NCBI RefSeq assembly: GCF_017355915.2
Contig: NZ_JAFEUV020000025.1
Coordinates: 1 to 40,334 of the forward strand
Reading direction: 5' to 3'
Source of the DNA: Telluribacter roseus
GTDB lineage: Bacteria; Bacteroidota; Bacteroidia; Cytophagales; Spirosomataceae
Length of the DNA: 40,334 nt
A program made the translations under genes and the position numbers. Positions 11,601-18,262 of the stretch are shown here, one piece after another (within the stretch, counting starts at the first letter, position 1; each line of letters opens with the position of its first letter). The notes beneath the pieces were generated by a model, which had not been told where the DNA came from, did no database searches, and worked only from the letters and a program-made list of their open reading frames with translations.

Positions 11601-13917
11601 ACTGTGGAGTCTGGTTATCGAAGTAGGGGCCCAGCAGTCGGGTGTGTACAGTAAAAGGGGGCGTATCCTTGTTAACATTCACTCCGAACTGGAAGCCATT
11701 CTCCTGATTGTTCAGCTGCTGATATGGGTCGCCTGGTGTAGTACTGACTACCGAAAAAGCTCCTACGGCTCCACCGGCGATCAGATTGTCTCCCTCAAAC
11801 AGGTCCAGGTAGTCTATTCCGTTTTGCTTGGGCAGCATAAGCCCCGTAAAGCCTAAGCCGAATAAACCCGTACCCGGGTGGTTATTGAATAGTTCGTACT
11901 CAATGGGCAGGTTGGTGGTGGTACCGTTGTGGGCGTCCAGCGCGAAATAGTCCGCATCATCCGGAATACCATCGTTGTCATCATCTGTATCATTCATATC
12001 CGATACCATGTCGCCGTCTGAATCCTGAGGCCTACTGGCCGAGGAGCAGGGGTTCGTGGCATTGTCTATCTCGTCGGCATTGCTGTAGCCATCCCCGTCG
12101 TCGTCCGCAGCAGTTGTATACTCAGCGTTACAGGTACCTCCGCCGCCGCCAATGGGCTCCGGCTCAAACACAAAAATGGAGCTCTCCAGGTAGCATACCA
12201 CCCAGATTGTACCAGGAAATATATCGTTGTCACCCTGAGTGGTGATGTCCAGGGGCTGGCCACCAAAGTTGGAGGCAAAGGGTAAATCAAGATTTTTCCT
12301 CTGACTACCCTTAGTGTTAAGAACGTCGGTACCATCCTCTGTCAGCGTTATTTTCTGTACGGTTCCGTCAAACGAGGCTGCCAGCAGATGCCCCTGCAGC
12401 CCCGCTCCAAAGTTAGAAGCTGTATATTCTGCTATCCCGTTGGTAGATTTTGTGTAGGTCAGCAGTGCATTGTCCTTCTCACCCGGGTTCTGGAAGTCTC
12501 CTTCCACCGGACGCGCCATATCAAGAGGGACTGGTGGCCAGTCGGCCGGCAGGGGATGATCTCCCGTGGCGCTGGTGCGCCATACACCAGTAGTACCGTC
12601 GTGCGTGTACAGTCCCGCTCCGGCTGGATTGGCCCGAATAGGGTTAGGGTGTCCAGCGTAGTAGCTACCCGGTATGTAGTTGTTCAGGTTACCGATATAG
12701 TGCAGGTTATCCAGGTTATTTACCTTTGGATCATTAGGACCTGCAGTACTGGAGCCGGGTTCGCCTACTACATAGTTATTAGTAGCTGTTCCTACCCCCT
12801 CGCTGGCCGGATGGCCTCCCCAGCCCTGGTTGGCTCCGTTGTCAGTTACGTACATTCGTCTTTCCTTGCCCGGAGTTTTGGTAATGACTAGGTCATACGC
12901 ATTCCGAAAGCCCGTTGCAAAGATCTGTACAGGACCGCCGGGTACCAGCTTGGCCTGGTTCAATCCATCGTTACCCCCAAAGGGGTCGCCTGAGTCCGGA
13001 TTACCCGGGCGGGTGGGGTCATCGAGGGTAGGCAGGTCATACTTGTATTTGGTATTACCGCTTCCCTGGGTAGGCATGGCTTCAACCGCGGCCAGGTCTA
13101 TAGATAGCACCGCCGTGGTCAGCGCGTATTCCGTCTGGTAAGCAAAGTTCTTGGAGGGAGCTCCCGCGTTGGTATTCCCCCCAATGACCATGTAGAGCAT
13201 GGTACCATCCAGCTGCATACCATTGGTCGAGTGGTTTTCCTCCGAGCGGGGAAAGCCCCGTACCAGGTCCACCTTGTCCCAGCCAGTACTGGTTTTGGTT
13301 AGTTTGGAGATGATACCCGAGTTGGTATCCAGGTTCAGGTCGCCTGAAGGGCCACCAATGCGACTGTCACTCGAGCTTACATATAAGATAGGCGTTTGAG
13401 CCGTACCAGCTACTACCAACCCCGTGATCTGGCGCGTCTTCACGGTAGGAGCCGGTGTTCCGTCATCATTATGGTTAGGAATGCTGTTGATGATCGAAAT
13501 AACCTCTTCACCGGTGATGGTGTAGTCACCCGGCGCGTTTTTAGCAATGGTGTATACCTTAATCAGACCATTCTGCTGGGATATGTACAGTCTTCCATCG
13601 GGGCCAAACTGTAAGGAGGTCGGGTTTTTCAGCGTGGCAGTTACCGCCAGTCGACCACCTTTGCTTCCTCCTTCTTCTTCCGCGGTGACTCCTTTCAGCT
13701 TGCTGGCCTTGAAATTAAACTTTGCGTTATCCAGCATCTTGCCTTTAAGTTTCTCCTTAGGAAGCTTTTTATCCTGCTTCTTGAGCTTGTGCTTTCCTTT
13801 GTATTGATTACGGTCGGGCCCTTTGCTTTGTCCCAAGGCATCAGGAAGGCAAAAAAGAGAAGAAAGGAGTGCGAGAAGAAGAGTAACCCTTTTGATAGAG
13901 TAGAGGTAATCTTTCAT
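5614..13917 (-). CDS. 2767-residue secreted multidomain protein with T9SS C-terminal sorting domain
   Basis: An N-terminal signal peptide (residues 1-29) is followed by a lysine-rich stretch to about residue 80. Next is a beta-propeller region resembling glucose/sorbosone dehydrogenases (about 90-590, starting with a NPTSLQFGPDGRLYIS blade). Thrombospondin-type-3 calcium-binding repeats (about 601-659; DDDGDGYSNADE, DSDGDMVSDMNDTDDDNDG) precede a lectin-like region (660-900) and a cadherin-like Ig domain (903-996). K319/PKD modules come next: seven in all, five nearly identical. A malectin-like domain (about 1496-1642), a second cadherin-like domain, Kelch repeats (about 1943-2239) and a choice-of-anchor-D-like domain follow. 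Two SFTLINAD-type domains are interspersed. The last ~80 residues form a Por-type sorting tail (YPNPFAETITLQV to the end, finishing YKLIKTY). It is likely a T9SS-exported adhesin or polysaccharide-interacting surface protein. Whether the propeller is enzymatic is unknown. Confidence 0.92.
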   Translation of the reverse strand: MKDYLYSIKRVTLLLALLSSLFCLPDALGQSKGPDRNQYKGKHKLKKQDKKLPKEKLKGKMLDNAKFNFKASKLKGVTAEEEGGSKGGRLAVTATLKNPTSLQFGPDGRLYISQQNGLIKVYTIAKNAPGDYTITGEEVISIINSIPNHNDDGTPAPTVKTRQITGLVVAGTAQTPILYVSSSDSRIGGPSGDLNLDTNSGIISKLTKTSTGWDKVDLVRGFPRSEENHSTNGMQLDGTMLYMVIGGNTNAGAPSKNFAYQTEYALTTAVLSIDLAAVEAMPTQGSGNTKYKYDLPTLDDPTRPGNPDSGDPFGGNDGLNQAKLVPGGPVQIFATGFRNAYDLVITKTPGKERRMYVTDNGANQGWGGHPASEGVGTATNNYVVGEPGSSTAGPNDPKVNNLDNLHYIGNLNNYIPGSYYAGHPNPIRANPAGAGLYTHDGTTGVWRTSATGDHPLPADWPPVPLDMARPVEGDFQNPGEKDNALLTYTKSTNGIAEYTASNFGAGLQGHLLAASFDGTVQKITLTEDGTDVLNTKGSQRKNLDLPFASNFGGQPLDITTQGDNDIFPGTIWVVCYLESSIFVFEPEPIGGGGGTCNAEYTTAADDDGDGYSNADEIDNATNPCSSASRPQDSDGDMVSDMNDTDDDNDGIPDDADYFALDAHNGTTTNLPIEYELFNNHPGTGLFGLGFTGLMLPKQNGIDYLDLFEGDNLIAGGAVGAFSVVSTTPGDPYQQLNNQENGFQFGVNVNKDTPPFTVHTRLLGPYFDNQTPQYWQALGLFIGTGDQDNYIKIVLGSDGGSGGIEILHENNGKANSSEYTLPGGMPLSTMDLYLSVNPATGMVQPKHSKDGGPITNLGPAIKAGGALLEAIQGAPAMAVGILSTSLGSTPFTATWDLIRVTSDTPANAAPVLSEIGNKTLTVGETLTFTAQATDHDVPAQTLAFSVSGTERASINSSTGVFTWKPITAGTYTFTIKVTDNGVPAQSDEETITVTVNPVTTNQPPTAGAGADQTVTTGSVTLTGSAVDPDGSITTWQWSQQSGPGIATLSGVNTSTLTASNLMAGTYVFRLTVTDNQGVSAYDEVSVTMSSGQQVVSFTLINADTDQPIRNFISTDVLNLATLPTRNISIRANTNPSPVGSVKFVMSGASSKTQTETGFPYALFGDNGGDYNPWTPAVGSYTLTCTPYTLKSATGTAGTPLTITFNVVDQASNQTPTANAGTDHTITLPANSVTINGSATDPDGSIFSYQWSQQSGPGTASLSGANTATLLAGNLVTGTYVFRMAIMDNLGATAFDEVSVTVNPVAANQAPTANAGADQTITLPANTVTLAGSGNDPDGSIAAHQWTQQSGPNTATLVNANTASLTANDLVAGTYTFRLTVTDNQGTTGFDEVSVTVNQAAPANQTPTANAGADQTITLPANTVTLAGSGNDPDGSIAAHQWSQQSGPNTATLVNANTASLTANDLVAGTYTFRLTVTDNQGATAFDDINVVVNDGGIRFNAGGTAFTASGSRQFITDTYFSGGSTYNAGVVGIDNTTDDPLYRTERNGTFSYNVPVGNGTYKIVLHFAEVYLGVKATGTRKFNVDIEGHRKLTEYDITAKVGGPLKAVQETFIVGVTDGTLNIAFVAGSANNPKVSAIEVVPSTEPIPNTAPVLSDIGNKTITAGQTLSFTAQASDTDAGQSLSFSLTGAPQGATIDASTGAFSWIPAAAGSYPFTVKVTDNGSPALSDEEAITVTVNPAVTNQAPVANAGADQTITLPTNTVTLAGSGNDPDGSIAAHQWSQQSGPNTATLVNANTASLTANDLVAGTYTFRLTVTDNQGTTGFDEVSVLVNQASSANQAPVVANAITDQNAMIGTAFNFAFAENTFTDADNDALTYVASLEDGNPLPAWLTFTATSRTFNGTPPGGSPASLSIKVTASDGKGGTATDIFLISISLPENSGAWQTVTPSSGSPTARHESAYVQAGDRFFLLGGRNSKPVQVYDPVAKSWINAAFPPIQLHHFQAVTHEGFVYIAGAFTGSFPSETSVPNIYIYDPKANKWIVGPEIPENRRRGSAGAVVYNNKIYLIGGNTQGHKSGYVPWFDEFDPATNTWKVLPDAPHARDHFQAAIINNKLLAAGGRRSSQNTGQTFQLTVPEVDSYDFATGQWTVLPTNIPTPRAGTASAVLDGELLIIGGESSQPTAHKETEALNPTTNTWRRLADLQQGRHATQAIVNNGSIYIVAGSGSQGGSPELNTQELFSKSGPTTPTGTPLTQSQLLAPSTAPLGQVAVNTSKDTPLSLTNTTGNQAILITAIAVSGSTEFAHTAPYTLPFVLPVGQSITLNVRFSPTSAGNKTATLTITHSGTGGSTVVTLNGEGIGGSNQPPTANAGADQTITLPANTVTLAGSGNDPDGSIAAHQWTQQSGPNTATLVNANTASLTANDLVAGTYTFRLTVTDNQGTTGFDEVSVTVNQAAPANQAPTANAGADQTITLPTNTVTLAGSGNDPDGSIAAHQWTQQSGPNTATLVNANTASLTANDLVAGTYTFRLTVTDNQGATAHDEVSVLVHPAAPTTQQVVSFTLINADTEQPIRDLVPNDVINLATLPTRNLNIRSNTNPSPVGSVKFVMSGKQNRTQTETGFPYALFGDDSGNYRNWTPALGNYSLTATPYTEASAKGTAGTPLTINFSVVDQAGARLAAEGSADAEVLEITFYPNPFAETITLQVRGKGEGKLPAVLFDVTGRVVMQLEDLQAEQTITFGNEVAPGMYFLHIGAGRKVKTYKLIKTY

Positions 13918-14271
13918 ATTGGGATGGATGTAATAGTGTGTATATATGTGTGTACGAACATACTAGCTCATCTCCCACGTCCCAAGAAAAAATTATCGGG
14001 TGGTTAAAAATCAACTATATAAAGCAGGCCTTACAAGGCAAACAATGATGGAGGAATGGAGCGGAGGGCGCTTAAGCCAATCTGATACGATAGCCAGAGC
14101 CTGGGCATAGCCAAAGAAGAATCCCAACAGCAGACCATCTGCTGCTGTCTGAAATGAAAGTAGATAATACCTTCTTGACCCACCAGCCTTCTCATTCAGC
14201 TTTTAGCGACAGGGAAAGTTGGTGGGTAAAGAGTTACTTTCTGCTATATGGAGGTCATTGCTTGTAGAACG
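13918..14271. other. Intergenic region with possible promoter and a start-less reading frame
   Basis: Upstream of the giant gene. On the minus strand, bases 14206-14020 encode an open stretch without a start codon containing the hydrophobic run DGLLLGFFFGYAQALAIV; it may be a decayed small membrane-protein gene, or chance. A 7-bp hairpin (CAGCAGA/TCTGCTG) lies near 14131-14148. I see no intact gene. Confidence 0.4.
13987..14013 (-). promoter_or_regulatory. Possible Bacteroidota promoter of the 2767-residue gene
   Basis: On the minus strand, TTG is followed after 16 bases by TAATTTTT, one mismatch from the Bacteroidota -7 box TAnnTTTG. The predicted leader is about 60-70 bases. This is pattern matching in an AT-rich stretch, so support is weak. 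Confidence 0.28.
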
Positions 14272-14601
14272 CTATACTTTTAATTCGGCTTCCAGCTTCT
14301 GGTGCAGGTCTCTCAGACATTTTACAATTTGCCTGCATTCCTCCTCCGTCAGGGTACTGATGGTATTACTTACCTGGTTCAGAGGCTTCCGACCGTCTTT
14401 CAGGATAAACTCAGTAGGTTTTACCGTACCCAGAATAGCCTGCCAGTCACGCGCCAGCTGGTCTGAAAAGAATTTTGTGTCAATAATGTTGAAGTAGGCG
14501 GCCTGTAGTCTGAGCTGTTCTTTCAGAGGGGAGGCCTGGTCGTGGAGGTTTCCTACGAGCTTGGACAGCTCAACGTAGGCAAAGATGTTCGACTTTTTCA
14601 T
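14272..14601 (-). CDS. Unknown 109-residue helical protein, paralogue of the gene at 15445
   Basis: I do not recognise the family. The protein begins MKKSNIFAYVEL, has no signal peptide or membrane segment, and looks almost wholly helical, with a charged end (LHQKLEAELKV) that could form a coiled coil. By hand alignment it is roughly 55% identical to the 108-residue protein encoded at 15445-15771. Shared blocks are MKKSNIFAYVEL, KLVGNL, QAAYFNII, FSD-LA-DW, VKP and LHQKLE. Conservation of length, ends and blocks while the DNA has diverged argues that both are real genes. They lie between the YjbH pair and the giant surface proteins. A role as a small cytoplasmic partner or regulator is only a guess. 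Confidence 0.75.
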   Translation of the reverse strand: MKKSNIFAYVELSKLVGNLHDQASPLKEQLRLQAAYFNIIDTKFFSDQLARDWQAILGTVKPTEFILKDGRKPLNQVSNTISTLTEEECRQIVKCLRDLHQKLEAELKV

Positions 14602-15444
14602 ATATAGTGTGGTATGGGTGATAGAAGCGGATCATAGTCAGCCTACTAAATATAGGCTTTTACGTATATATGTAATGTAACCGTTAAGTAAATTCTTGAA
14701 AGATTACTAGCCTTTATGTTTTAATTATAATAATTGGTTGATAGTAAGGGGGTTATATACCAACAGAAAGCCTGTTAATGTACTTTTATCTTCATCGGTT
14801 CTGCATCTGGTACTGCCGAGGGGGGCTAATCCGGCCGGTAGTCAGTTTCTATATTTGAGAAACTAACGATGAGGCCCGTGCTCAGTAGTCCATGACCGTA
14901 CTACACACCCGGGAGCTGCCGCCACTGTTCTTTCCCATCTATAAACTAACGAGTACCCAAAGGTGGGAATGGTTGTAAAGGAGCCGGTATGAAAGTGCTA
15001 CTGGACGTATTCGGGTAGCCTTTAGATAAAAAGAAAAGCCCACTGCCCCAGCCAAGTACCCAAATATCCAATAGAAGGAGGAGTTACCTTTATCGGAGCG
15101 CGCAGTCTCCGCAGTAGGCATATCCGAGGTGCACAGACTTGTGAAACACAGGTGAGGGGGAGGTATCTTTGAGACAATAACTAGCGACCAGTTGTGCAGT
15201 GACCATGTTTTCAATCATCAATGAGGCAATAGTAGAGGAAGAAGATTGTAGTAGTTGATTCACTTACCTGTGACGTAGGAAATAAGCCGCCTTAGTCCCG
15301 GCTACGGCGGCTTATTTGTTTTCTGGTTATCAGGTTTGGGTAAACTTTCAGTCGGTACTCACGTCAGATTTTCGTTATCAGATCAAGCAGCACTAATTCC
15401 TGCCAACAACTAATAACCAACTGAAAATACCGATCACTGAAACA
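14602..15444. other. 843-base region between the two paralogous small genes
   Basis: It holds a likely bidirectional terminator at 15280-15317 and a 91-codon minus-strand frame (15214-14939) with a hydrophobic segment (FYWIFGYLAGAVGFSFYL). That frame lacks a signal peptide, a convincing N terminus or a known family, so I do not call it a gene. No tRNA or other recognisable RNA gene is visible. Confidence 0.45.
15280..15317. terminator. Strong bidirectional terminator-like hairpin
   Basis: Perfect 12-bp arms (AAATAAGCCGCC at 15280-15291, complement at 15306-15317) around a 14-base loop. The plus-strand side is followed by a T-rich run (TTATTTGTTTT); the minus-strand side ends in TTATTT within the stem. 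It lies about 130 bases downstream of the stop of the 108-residue gene and would end its transcript. The better U-tail on the plus strand is puzzling because no plus-strand gene precedes it. Confidence 0.65.
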
Positions 15445-15771
15445 TCAATGATTAAGTTCTGTTTCCAGTTTTTGATGGAGGGATTTCAGTCGGGTAGCCA
15501 GGAGCTGGCAGTCTTTTTCGTTCATCTGCTCGATGGTACCAGCGACCTGGCTGAGCGGCACCCGGTCTCCTGTTGCCGTGGGAACGGTTACTGGCTTTAC
15601 TGAGTTTACAATAGCTTCCCAGTCTTTGGCCAGTTCATCCGAGAACAGCCGGCTTTCGATAATGTTGAAGTAGGCGGCCTGCGATTTGAGCCGGTCTTTC
15701 AGAGGGGTTCCTCCGAGGTTGCCTACCAGCTTGGTCAGCTCAACGTAGGCAAAGATGTTTGACTTTTTCAT
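15445..15771 (-). CDS. Unknown 108-residue helical protein, paralogue of the gene at 14272
   Basis: Family not recognised. It is a predicted soluble, mostly helical protein starting MKKSNIFAYVELTKLVGNL and ending LHQKLETELNH, about 55% identical by hand alignment to its neighbour at 14272-14601. The middle (residues about 65-75) is the variable part, with small indels between the two copies. It has no signal peptide, cysteine cluster, or metal or nucleotide-binding motif that I can see. The start is supported by the perfect match of the first 12 residues in both paralogues. An inverted repeat (CGTATAC, spacer 5, GTATACG) lies about 140 bases upstream at 15912-15930 and may be a regulator site. 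Confidence 0.75.
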   Translation of the reverse strand: MKKSNIFAYVELTKLVGNLGGTPLKDRLKSQAAYFNIIESRLFSDELAKDWEAIVNSVKPVTVPTATGDRVPLSQVAGTIEQMNEKDCQLLATRLKSLHQKLETELNH

Positions 15772-15911
15772 GTGCGGTATAGTATTGGTACAAGAGGAGT
15801 ATGTAACTCTTACGCAAGATAACGCTTCCCCTGTTCATCCCTATGCCACTCATCAAGTTCTTATAAAGTTACTACTGCGTATCGGTTTTCTCTACTATTC
15901 AGGTAGTTACC

Positions 15912-15930
15912 CGTATACTTAGCGTATACG
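15912..15930. promoter_or_regulatory. Inverted repeat, possible operator upstream of the 108-residue gene
   Basis: CGTATAC (15912-15918) and GTATACG (15924-15930) are separated by 5 bases, giving a symmetrical 19-base site about 140 bases upstream of the gene start at 15771. The geometry would suit a dimeric regulator, but no regulator gene is in the window and the site is short. Confidence 0.3.
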
Positions 15931-15960
15931 TTTGCGACTACGGCGGTTACATTTTTTTAG

Positions 15961-16054
15961 AAGGAGGAAAGGAGGAAGGGCGGCCGCCGCGCGGTAAGAA
16001 AGGAGGAATGGAGGAAGGTAGGAAAGAAGGAAAGGTAAGAAGAAAGGAGAGGGG
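15961..16054. repeat. Polypurine GGAGGAA repeats around a GGCGGCCGCC palindrome
   Basis: The plus strand is almost pure purine, built from degenerate GGAGGAA/GGAAAGA units of about 7-8 bases, interrupted by a GC block containing the palindrome GGCGGCCGCC (15979-15988). The identical 10-base palindrome occurs in another short-period repeat at 39297-39306, which suggests a common repeat architecture. Confidence 0.7.
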
Positions 16055-16121
16055 CTTATTGATCGAGTTTCCCTACCTATAACCATACCGCTGGCTTCTT
16101 ATCTGGGGCAGGGGTAGTATA

Positions 16122-16155
16122 GGACCCGCCGCCCGGAAGGGCGGGCGGCGGGTCC
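16122..16155 (-). terminator. GC-rich hairpin after the YjbH C-terminal gene
   Basis: Perfect 14-bp arms (GGACCCGCCGCCCG at 16122-16135, complement at 16142-16155) with a 6-base loop start 4 bases beyond the stop codon at 16160. The stem is very stable. The minus-strand tail is not U-rich, while the plus-strand side is followed by CCTTTTATTTT. Confidence 0.7.
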
Positions 16156-16159
16156 CCTT

Positions 16160-17299
16160 TTATTTTAGCATCTGGTACTGGCGGTTCAGGTAGTTGCGGT
16201 GGTACTGGCGCAGGCGCTGGTCCAGCTGGTAGCCCGTGCGGTAGCGCTCGCCGATGTTGTAGCCCCGCGTGTAGGTGTACTCCCACCGGAACTCCTCACC
16301 CGTACGCAGGCGGGCCCGGTTGCCCTGCCACAGCTTGCCGGGTGGGATGGGGACAGCCAGGTTAAAGCCCAGCGTAGCGCCGTTGCGGCTCTTGGTGGTG
16401 TACAGCCCCACCTCCACGTTCGTAAATTGCCGGATCAGGTCCACCCGCGCGCCCACGTCGTTGCCCAGGTACTGGCCGCCCGACAGCTTCAGCGTCAGGT
16501 CGGGGCGGGGGAGGCGGTAGGCCACGTCCGCCAGTAGCAGCAGGTTGTCCAGGTGGCCGTAGATGGCCCCCCGCCGCGTAAAGTAGTACTCGCCCGTCAG
16601 GCCCGTTTCCAGCCCGAACGACCACGCCCCGCTCAGCGGCATGTGGCGGTACTGCACGTTAAGGCCGTACTGATCGTCGTGGAAGAAGCCCGCCGAGGCA
16701 CTGAGGTAGTGATCCCCTTCCAGCGCCATAAACTGGTTCAGGAATACAGGCGCCGGGCGCACGATGTTGGGCCGGTTATCCAGATCATTGGTGATCGGGA
16801 AGAGCACGCCCCAGTTCAGCGCCAGGCCGCGGGTCAGGTACAGCTGGCTCTGCAGCAGGAGGTAGGTATTGCTCTCGATGGGCTGGTTGTGGTTGCCGAA
16901 GTAAGCCGCAAACTGCGGCTGCAGCCAGAAGTCCCACTTGTACTGCCGCCACGGCCGGTACGGGTTGCGGAAGGCATACGCCCGCCGTTCTTCCCCACTC
17001 AGGGCCCGGTAGCCCAGGCTCTCGCCCGCCAGCCGGTAAGCCCCCACCGGTACGCCCTGAATCAGGGGTACAAATTCTTCTACTTCAGGTTTGCCGCCTG
17101 CCACGGTGGCCCGCTGCATTTGGGCAAGACCGATGAAGGGGTTGCGGTACAGGCGCTGTTCGTAGTAGATGGTGCGGCCTCCCTGGGTTGTAGTGTCGTA
17201 CGTTACATTCTCAAAGTTCTGCAGCAAATGACTTTGTTGAGGCTGAGCCACGGCCCAGCCAGTACTCAGCAGCAGCAGGATACAGGTTAATCTATTCAT
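16160..17299 (-). CDS. YjbH domain protein, C-terminal half (exopolysaccharide-associated beta-rich outer-membrane protein)
   Basis: The 379-residue product begins with a signal peptide (MNRLTCILLLLSTGWAVA) and then resembles the C-terminal half of YjbH/DUF940 proteins: RTIYYEQRLYRNP near residue 45, many alternating beta strands (GLALNWGVLFPITNDL, YLSASAGFFHDDQYGLNVQYR) and a basic, tyrosine-rich end. E. coli YjbH is a single outer-membrane-associated protein of about 700 residues in an exopolysaccharide operon; here the two halves are separate genes. The frame is open further upstream, but I chose ATG 17299 because it gives the signal peptide and overlaps the stop of the preceding gene by 4 bases (ATGA), indicating translational coupling. 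A partner role with the N-terminal half in polymer secretion or modification is inferred. Confidence 0.82.
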   Translation of the reverse strand: MNRLTCILLLLSTGWAVAQPQQSHLLQNFENVTYDTTTQGGRTIYYEQRLYRNPFIGLAQMQRATVAGGKPEVEEFVPLIQGVPVGAYRLAGESLGYRALSGEERRAYAFRNPYRPWRQYKWDFWLQPQFAAYFGNHNQPIESNTYLLLQSQLYLTRGLALNWGVLFPITNDLDNRPNIVRPAPVFLNQFMALEGDHYLSASAGFFHDDQYGLNVQYRHMPLSGAWSFGLETGLTGEYYFTRRGAIYGHLDNLLLLADVAYRLPRPDLTLKLSGGQYLGNDVGARVDLIRQFTNVEVGLYTTKSRNGATLGFNLAVPIPPGKLWQGNRARLRTGEEFRWEYTYTRGYNIGERYRTGYQLDQRLRQYHRNYLNRQYQMLK

Positions 17300-18141
17300 G
17301 ACTCTTTTTTCCGTAAAGACTGGGGAAGGGCGTTGAGGGGTACGGTATACGACGTACCAAAGGTTACCTGGTCGAAGTTGAGCAGGCCCGCCTGTAGGGT
17401 CCAGCGCTTCCACAGGGTAGCGTAGCCACCTACATTGAGCCGCTTTGAATCCCACTCCGCCATCAGGCCCGCCTGCTTCCGGTAGTTTAGGCTCACTCCC
17501 CCAAAAGGGCCCACCAGGTAGTCCTTCCCAAATAGGTTTTCACTCTTTTTTTTCAGTACGAATCTTGAGAAGATATTGAAGTTCTGTTCATTGGTATCTA
17601 AATCACGAAAGATAAAATAGGGGCTTCCCATCCCAACTGATAGCTCTGTCTTTATCTCGTCGGTTATATCCAAATTCTTAGTAGCTACCACTGCGTAAGT
17701 AATCAACGAAGCTTGCACTGAAAAAGGTGCCGACATGATCACCGCCACCGAAGGCTGTCCCTTTTTCTCCTTTAGGAGCAGGTACTTCAGGTCCAGTTGC
17801 CGGTCCCCGATCATCCGCTCGGCACGCGGCAGATTTTCTCTTTTACCGTTCAGGTGCACCAGCGTTACGTTTACGTCCAGGCGCGGCAACAGCGTCAGGT
17901 TGGCGTACAGGATCCTCTCCGAAAAGTTTCCCTGCCCCCGCTGACTGTATAACTGGGAACGGAACCCATAGCGGTAGGGGTTGTAGTGGGCCCCGACGGT
18001 AAAGGTACCATCCGCTGTTTCCCGCGCCGTGGGCGTGTAGATCAGCCCCGGCTTGCCCGCGATGTTCATCTGGGCAGAGCCCGGCAGGGCCATCAGCCAT
18101 AACACAAAAAAGGGTAGTGTAATACTACCCTTTTTTGCCAT
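17296..18141 (-). CDS. YjbH domain protein, N-terminal half
   Basis: About 281 residues from ATG 18141, with a signal peptide (MAKKGSITLPFFVLWLMALPGSAQ). It matches the N-terminal half of YjbH/DUF940 proteins: GKPGLIYTPTARETADGTF just after cleavage, then repeated amphipathic beta strands (GDRQLDLKYLLL, PYFIFRDLD, GPFGGVSLNYR). The frame stays open to 18234, but codons beyond 18216 are made of the intergenic heptamer repeat, so the longer start is unlikely; two ATGs (MNMMQNRL) between 18141 and 18216 remain possible. Its stop overlaps the start of the C-terminal-half gene by 4 bases. Each half has its own signal peptide, so they cross the inner membrane separately and could assemble into one YjbH-like barrel or complex in the outer membrane. 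Confidence 0.8.
   Translation of the reverse strand: MAKKGSITLPFFVLWLMALPGSAQMNIAGKPGLIYTPTARETADGTFTVGAHYNPYRYGFRSQLYSQRGQGNFSERILYANLTLLPRLDVNVTLVHLNGKRENLPRAERMIGDRQLDLKYLLLKEKKGQPSVAVIMSAPFSVQASLITYAVVATKNLDITDEIKTELSVGMGSPYFIFRDLDTNEQNFNIFSRFVLKKKSENLFGKDYLVGPFGGVSLNYRKQAGLMAEWDSKRLNVGGYATLWKRWTLQAGLLNFDQVTFGTSYTVPLNALPQSLRKKES
18106..18136. repeat. Perfect 13-bp hairpin in the signal-peptide codons of the YjbH N-terminal gene
   Basis: AAAAAAGGGTAGT (18106-18118) and its exact complement (18124-18136) surround a 5-base loop. On the minus strand the stem begins at codon 3 after ATG 18141 and ends in a U6 run, resembling a weak intrinsic terminator or an initiation-blocking hairpin inside coding sequence. 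Confidence 0.65.
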
Positions 18142-18217
18142 GAGTCTATTTTGCATCATGTTCATTCTCACAATTTCCGAACCAGTTGTTATTAGTTTTA
18201 TAAGAGTATATTTCTCT

Positions 18218-18260
18218 GACCAGTCATTGGTCACTGATAACTGTTTAATTGGTCACTGCA
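18218..18260. repeat. Heptamer-type intergenic repeat A
   Basis: Degenerate copies of the 7-base unit GGTCACT/GGTCATT and its complement (GACCAGTCATTGGTCACTG, then AATTGGTCACTG) end 2 bases from the stop codon of the lipoprotein gene at 18263. It is a short, mixed-orientation member of the family also seen at 19558, 33966, 38923, 39271 and 40168. Confidence 0.7.
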
Positions 18261-18262
18261 AA

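Larger units (their letters stand above)
15772..16159. other. Intergenic region with purine-rich repeats and an inverted repeat
   Basis: It contains the GTATAC inverted repeat (15912-15930), the GGAGGAA-type polypurine repeat block (15961-16054) and the YjbH terminator hairpin (16122-16155). No gene is seen. Confidence 0.6.

Noticed and set aside
14939-15214. 91-codon minus-strand frame with a hydrophobic segment
   Set aside because: No recognisable family, cysteine/proline-rich unlikely N terminus, and no paralogue or conserved start. Retained only as a possible remnant.
14761-15260. Possible tRNA or small RNA gene ending at the plus-strand terminator
   Set aside because: I looked for a cloverleaf or a known RNA and found none; the terminator is better explained by the minus-strand gene at 15445.
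17300-17455. Longer start for the YjbH C-terminal gene
   Set aside because: The added 52 codons overlap the upstream gene in another frame and would bury the signal peptide; the ATGA overlap start is better.
18142-18234. Longer start for the YjbH N-terminal gene
   Set aside because: The extra N terminus begins in heptamer repeat A and places a polar stretch before the signal peptide.
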